Shown: one piece after another, positions 61,140 to 64,000 of the stretch
How positions within the stretch are numbered: the stretch's first letter is position 1
How the letters are laid out: each line of letters opens with the position of its first letter
DNA from: Kineosporia aurantiaca JCM 3230
GTDB taxonomy: Bacteria > Actinomycetota > Actinomycetes > Actinomycetales > Kineosporiaceae
Direction: 5' to 3'
Length of the DNA stretch: 64,000 bases
NCBI GenBank assembly: GCA_000719025.1
Contig: JODP01000006.1
Coordinates: 62,001-126,000 of the forward strand
The notes under the pieces: generated by a model
Seen by the model: only the letters and a program-made list of their open reading frames with translations
Databases searched by the model: none
Told to the model about the DNA's origin: nothing
Program-made: the position numbers and the translations under genes

Positions 61140-61633
61140 TGTCTGTTCTAACTGTTGACCAGCTCAGGCACCGTGTGACCAGTCGTGCTGGCGGAATTTT
61201 CTGCATCACGACCGACACTGACTTGGAGATGGAAAAGGTTATCGCTCAGCTGGGCGACGACTTGAAGCATCCTGATAGAGTCGCGCCAGGCCACGTTGTG
61301 GTTATTCGAGGGGATCGCTGCAAGACGGATGGCGACATGTTTGAAGAATTTGCAGCCGCACTGCAGTTCCCGCTTTATTTCGGCCGCAATTGGGCGGCGT
61401 TCCATGATTCGCTTCAGGATAACCGGACTACGGGTGGCCACAATGTTCTGTTCATTTCGAAGGCGGCCGATTTGCTGAGTGCCGACGAAGCGGAAAGAAT
61501 CAACGGCTTCTTTCAGGAAATGACTGAATTCGCCCAAGAGTATTCCTCTTTAAATCCCGGATGGAAGTATTGGACGGTGGTATTGGCTGATTCGGGAGCG
61601 AATATCTCCCTTGTGCAGAAAAGGTTTGCATAA
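61136..61633 (+). CDS. Barstar-like RNase inhibitor (immunity protein)
   Basis: 165 residues from the ATG at 61136, overlapping the RNase stop by 4 nt; a second ATG follows immediately at 61139. The barstar fold signature is clear: IRGDRCKTDGDMFEEFAAALQFPLYFGRNWAAFHDSLQD (helix, then FP-YFG-NW-A--D-L). Barstars block the active site of barnase-type RNases with acidic residues. Order toxin then antidote, with coupling, matches known RNase/inhibitor pairs. Low GC like the RNase. Last gene of the HerA operon. Confidence 0.85.
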   Translation: MMSVLTVDQLRHRVTSRAGGIFCITTDTDLEMEKVIAQLGDDLKHPDRVAPGHVVVIRGDRCKTDGDMFEEFAAALQFPLYFGRNWAAFHDSLQDNRTTGGHNVLFISKAADLLSADEAERINGFFQEMTEFAQEYSSLNPGWKYWTVVLADSGANISLVQKRFA

Positions 61634-61973
61634 GACTCCGGCGGATTCATTTGCCACGTATACAAACTTGCTAAGTAACGAGAAGCGCTACACCCACCAT
61701 CGTATCGGACCCGCTGTAGAGTTATTAAATATTTGGAGTGGCAGGTGGTCCTTGGGTCAAATGATTCATTTGTTGGGTAGCAGTCCTCACTTGGTGCTGC
61801 ACTAGGTAAGCATCCTTGGCCGGCATCCCAGGGGGCCGTCAAAGTCCTTCGGCTCGGCTCTGGCCTGCGAAGTTACGGCGTGACACACCGTGTCCGATTG
61901 ATGACGGATGCGGCCTGAACGGTTTTGATGGGGTACTACACCAAACCATCGGATCCCGGGGGCCACATCCGCC
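61634..61973. other. Low-GC spacer between the RNase-barstar pair and IS remnants
   Basis: No gene recognised. AT-rich at the left and normal GC to the right, so the composition boundary of the HerA/RNase module lies near 61800. Confidence 0.4.
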
Positions 61974-62545
61974 ATGTCATCCTCTCGCACTGCCCTCGAT
62001 CGTGCTGCTACAAAGGGCCCTACCTAGGACCGGTGGGACTGATGGTCTTTTCGTTGAACAGGTTGCGCCGCAGCAAGTCCTGCTTGATTTCCTCGGCCGG
62101 GTTACGGACCCGCGGGCGCGCCGCGGACGGCGGCACTGCCTGGCCGGCGTCCTGGGTGCCGGGATAGCGGCCACGCTGGCCGGGGCTCGTTCGTTCGCCG
62201 CGATGGCGCAGTGGGCCGCCAGCACCGAACTGAACCTGCTGGGCCGGCTTGGTTTGCGTCGGTGTCCTTCCGAGGCGACGTTCCGCCGGGCTGTGACCAT
62301 GGTTGATCCGGATGAGCTGGATCGGCTGCTGGGCAGCTGGTTACACATCAACCATGCTGGTTGACGAGCGCGGGTGATCGCGATCGACGGCAAGACCATG
62401 CGCGGCGCCCGCGCCCAGGACGCTGCCGCCCCGCACCTGGTCGCCACGTTCGACCATGACAGTGGCACGGTCCTGGGCCAGATCGCGGTCGCCGCCAAGA
62501 GCAACGAGATCCCGGCCGCCCGTGACCTGCTCACCACCCTGCTCA
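61974..62545 (+). pseudogene. ISAs1-family transposase, inactivated and truncated
   Basis: The start reads MSSSRTALDRAATKGPT then stop. After a frame change the sequence continues VLLDFLGRVTDPRARRGRRHCLAGVLGAGIAATLAGARSFAAMAQWA and SEATFRRAVTMVDPDELDRLLGSWL, the N-terminal domain of ISAs1 (H-repeat) transposases. A TGA at 62362-62364 interrupts that frame, which resumes as RVIAIDGKTMRGAR, the first catalytic-Asp motif (AIDGK). It ends at about 62545, where istB-like sequence begins. The rest of the DDE domain is gone. Confidence 0.8.
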
Positions 62546-63101
62546 CAAGACCCTCGGAACGTTCGACGTCGGCGTTTCATCTATTCCCGCCGCGACATTC
62601 GACTACCTAGCCAGCCTCGAATGGATCCGCAACCAGGCCAACCTCGCCCTCGTCGGCCCCGCCGGAACCGGGAAGTCCCACACCCTCATCGGCATCGGAG
62701 TTGCAGCCGTCGCGGCCGGCCACAAAGTGAAATACTTCAGCGCCGCCGATCTCGTCGAAAACCTCTACCGCGCAATGGCTGACAACACCATCGGCAAGAC
62801 CATCGAGTCCATCCTGCGCAACGACCTGGTCATCATCGATGAAGTCGGCTTCGCCCCGCTCGACGACACCGGAACCCAGAACCTTTTCCGACTCGTCGCA
62901 GCAGCCTACGAACGCCGCTCACTGGCCATCGGCACCCACTGGACCTTCCAGGACTGGGGCCGTTTCCTGCCCGAACACACCAGAGCCGTCAGCATCCTGG
63001 ACCCCCTGCTTCAGCACACCACCGTCGTCGCGACCAGCGGACAGTCCTACCGAATGCGCGACGCCAAACAGAACCTGAGGAAACCACCCATCAGCAGCTG
63101 A
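62546..63101 (+). pseudogene. 5'-truncated istB (IS21-type helper ATPase)
   Basis: The frame runs KTLGTFDVG, LASLEWIRNQANLALVGPAGTGKSHTLIGIGVAA (Walker A), FSAADLVENL, NDLVIIDEVGFAPLD (Walker B), ERRSLAIGTHWTFQDWG and ends RKPPISS. That is the AAA+ core of IstB, but the N-terminal ~90 residues are missing because the ISAs1 remnant abuts at 62545. The first in-frame start codon is GTG at 62727, inside the domain. No istA is present in the window. Confidence 0.8.
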
Positions 63102-63623
63102 ACTACCCGCAGGGGGCCGGGGGACTTTTTACTGGCCACCAGCGGGGACATCACCGTGGCCATTGACAAACGAAACACCTCTGAAAACCTGCGTGGCTGA
63201 AATCGGATCGTCGCTGGGTCGTGAAGATGCGCAGCGCTCTTGAGTCGCCGATTCTGTACGCGTTGCCGCCCAGTCCTCGGCTCGCCGATATATGAGAAAG
63301 TTCGGATGCCAATTGCTGTCGCTACAGAAAGACGTTGGCGGCCCGGGGCCGGTGGTCGGAGGCCGGGACATCCTTGCAAGCCTTCGGATCATCACCGATT
63401 GACCGCGGCACCGGTCCGGGGGCGACGCCTCCGTCGCTTACGTGGTGGGGAGACCGGGTGGGGGACCCAGACGTATTGGATCAGGTCGCTGTGTCCCTGG
63501 TAAGTACGCGATTAGCGCTGGTCTTCGGAACGCGTGCAGCTGGGTTCCACAGCCGGTCGTGTGCCGGCAGGATGGAAGAGGCCCCCGGGTAAGACCCGGC
63601 CCTACCCTGGCCGTACGAACGAC
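63102..63623. other. Flank of the IS remnants, no gene
   Basis: The first ~100 bases are probably the 3' end of the IS21-type element. I see no clear terminal inverted repeat, tRNA or coding frame in the rest. Confidence 0.35.
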
Positions 63624-63929
63624 GTGATCCAGCAGTAGCAGATCATCGGCCACGGTGCTTCCGTCCAGATCAAAGGCACGCTCACCGACGGTCGGCACGT
63701 CTACTTCCGGTCCCGCCACGAGAGCGCCGCAGTCGGCATTGGTGACACCGCTGGCCAGGCCGTCGAGGCCACCATTGAAAACCCGAAGGTCGCTAAGCAG
63801 AGCGGGACCTGGCACATCTCGGCCCGTCCGGAGTCTCGGTCCTGGCCGTTGCTGACGCTCGCCAGCTGCTCACCGAGATCCTCGGTACGCCCCGGCGGAG
63901 TTCATGACACGCTCGCTGACATCATTCCG
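63624..63929 (+). pseudogene. Start of a gene with an early stop, decayed
   Basis: GTG at 63624 reads VIQQ, then a TAG at 63636-63638. The same frame continues QIIGHGASVQIKGTLTDGRHVYFRSRHESAAVGIGD, then TAGQAVEATIENPKVAKQSGTWHI, which looks like real protein, and afterwards drifts into Arg/Ser-rich sequence. I read it as a small gene killed by a nonsense change and 3' decay. Family unknown. Confidence 0.4.
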
Positions 63930-64000
63930 TGTAGGTGAGGGCGGCCTGGGCGATGGTCGCCTGGGTGCCCAGATCCGGTGCTCGGTCATGCACATCAGGC

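Noticed and set aside
63438..63815. 125-codon minus-strand frame
   Set aside because: Antisense to the more protein-like broken plus-strand gene at 63624.
1..64000. tRNA attachment site or integrase marking an ICE or prophage
   Set aside because: I looked for tRNA-like cloverleaf sequence and tyrosine or serine recombinase motifs and found none; borders may lie outside the window.

Overview
The window looks like accessory chromosome from a high-GC mycelial actinomycete (Streptomyces, Streptosporangiaceae or a relative). Most genes have a strong G/C third-position bias, GTG and TTG starts are common, and neighbouring genes often overlap by 4 nt. The family assignments (secreted DUF1524 nuclease, GAP1/double-GTPase proteins, NACHT N-terminal helical domain) fit that group. 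No housekeeping gene or tRNA was recognised, and several low-GC patches and broken genes indicate repeated acquisition and loss.

Layout. 0-9.5 kb: end of an unknown gene, a secreted HNH nuclease, a TIM-barrel protein with a tRNA-guanine-transglycosylase-like zinc motif, an unknown convergent gene, a toxin-antitoxin-like pair, and a DUF262/DUF1524 (GmrSD-type) nuclease. 9.5-26 kb: a McrB/McrC-like pair, an EVE-like/PD-(D/E)XK fusion nuclease, an SMC-like zinc-hook ATPase with a small helical partner, a cREC protein, a Uma2-like protein, and an AddB/AddA-like helicase-nuclease pair. 26-34 kb: an HExxH metalloprotein, a distinctly low-GC type III Mod/Res pair, and an orphan NACHT N-terminal domain with no NTPase.

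34-41 kb: an Mrr-like membrane nuclease heads a vWA / PP2C / HhH-kinase triad equivalent to E. coli yegL-pphC-yegI (TerY-P triad). These are followed by a secreted PQQ-type propeller and a zinc-ribbon membrane protein.

41.8-61.6 kb is the most striking part. A ten-gene leftward operon encodes a membrane protein, a GrpE-like factor, Hsp70 no. 1, a helical/fibronectin-like protein, a zinc-ribbon GTPase, a GAP1-like protein, a membrane GTPase with zinc ribbons, a 59-aa membrane protein, Hsp70 no. 2 and a vWA protein. Across a 440-bp AT-rich divergent promoter region lies a rightward operon: membrane protein, HerA-like ATPase, guanyl-specific RNase and barstar-like inhibitor. My reading (inference) is one composite conflict system: a chaperone/GTPase switch facing a HerA module whose last two genes are an RNase toxin and its antidote.

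61.9-64 kb: wreckage of an ISAs1-type transposase fused to the 3' part of an IS21-type istB, then a degraded gene. Function calls come from motif reading only; no database search was run.
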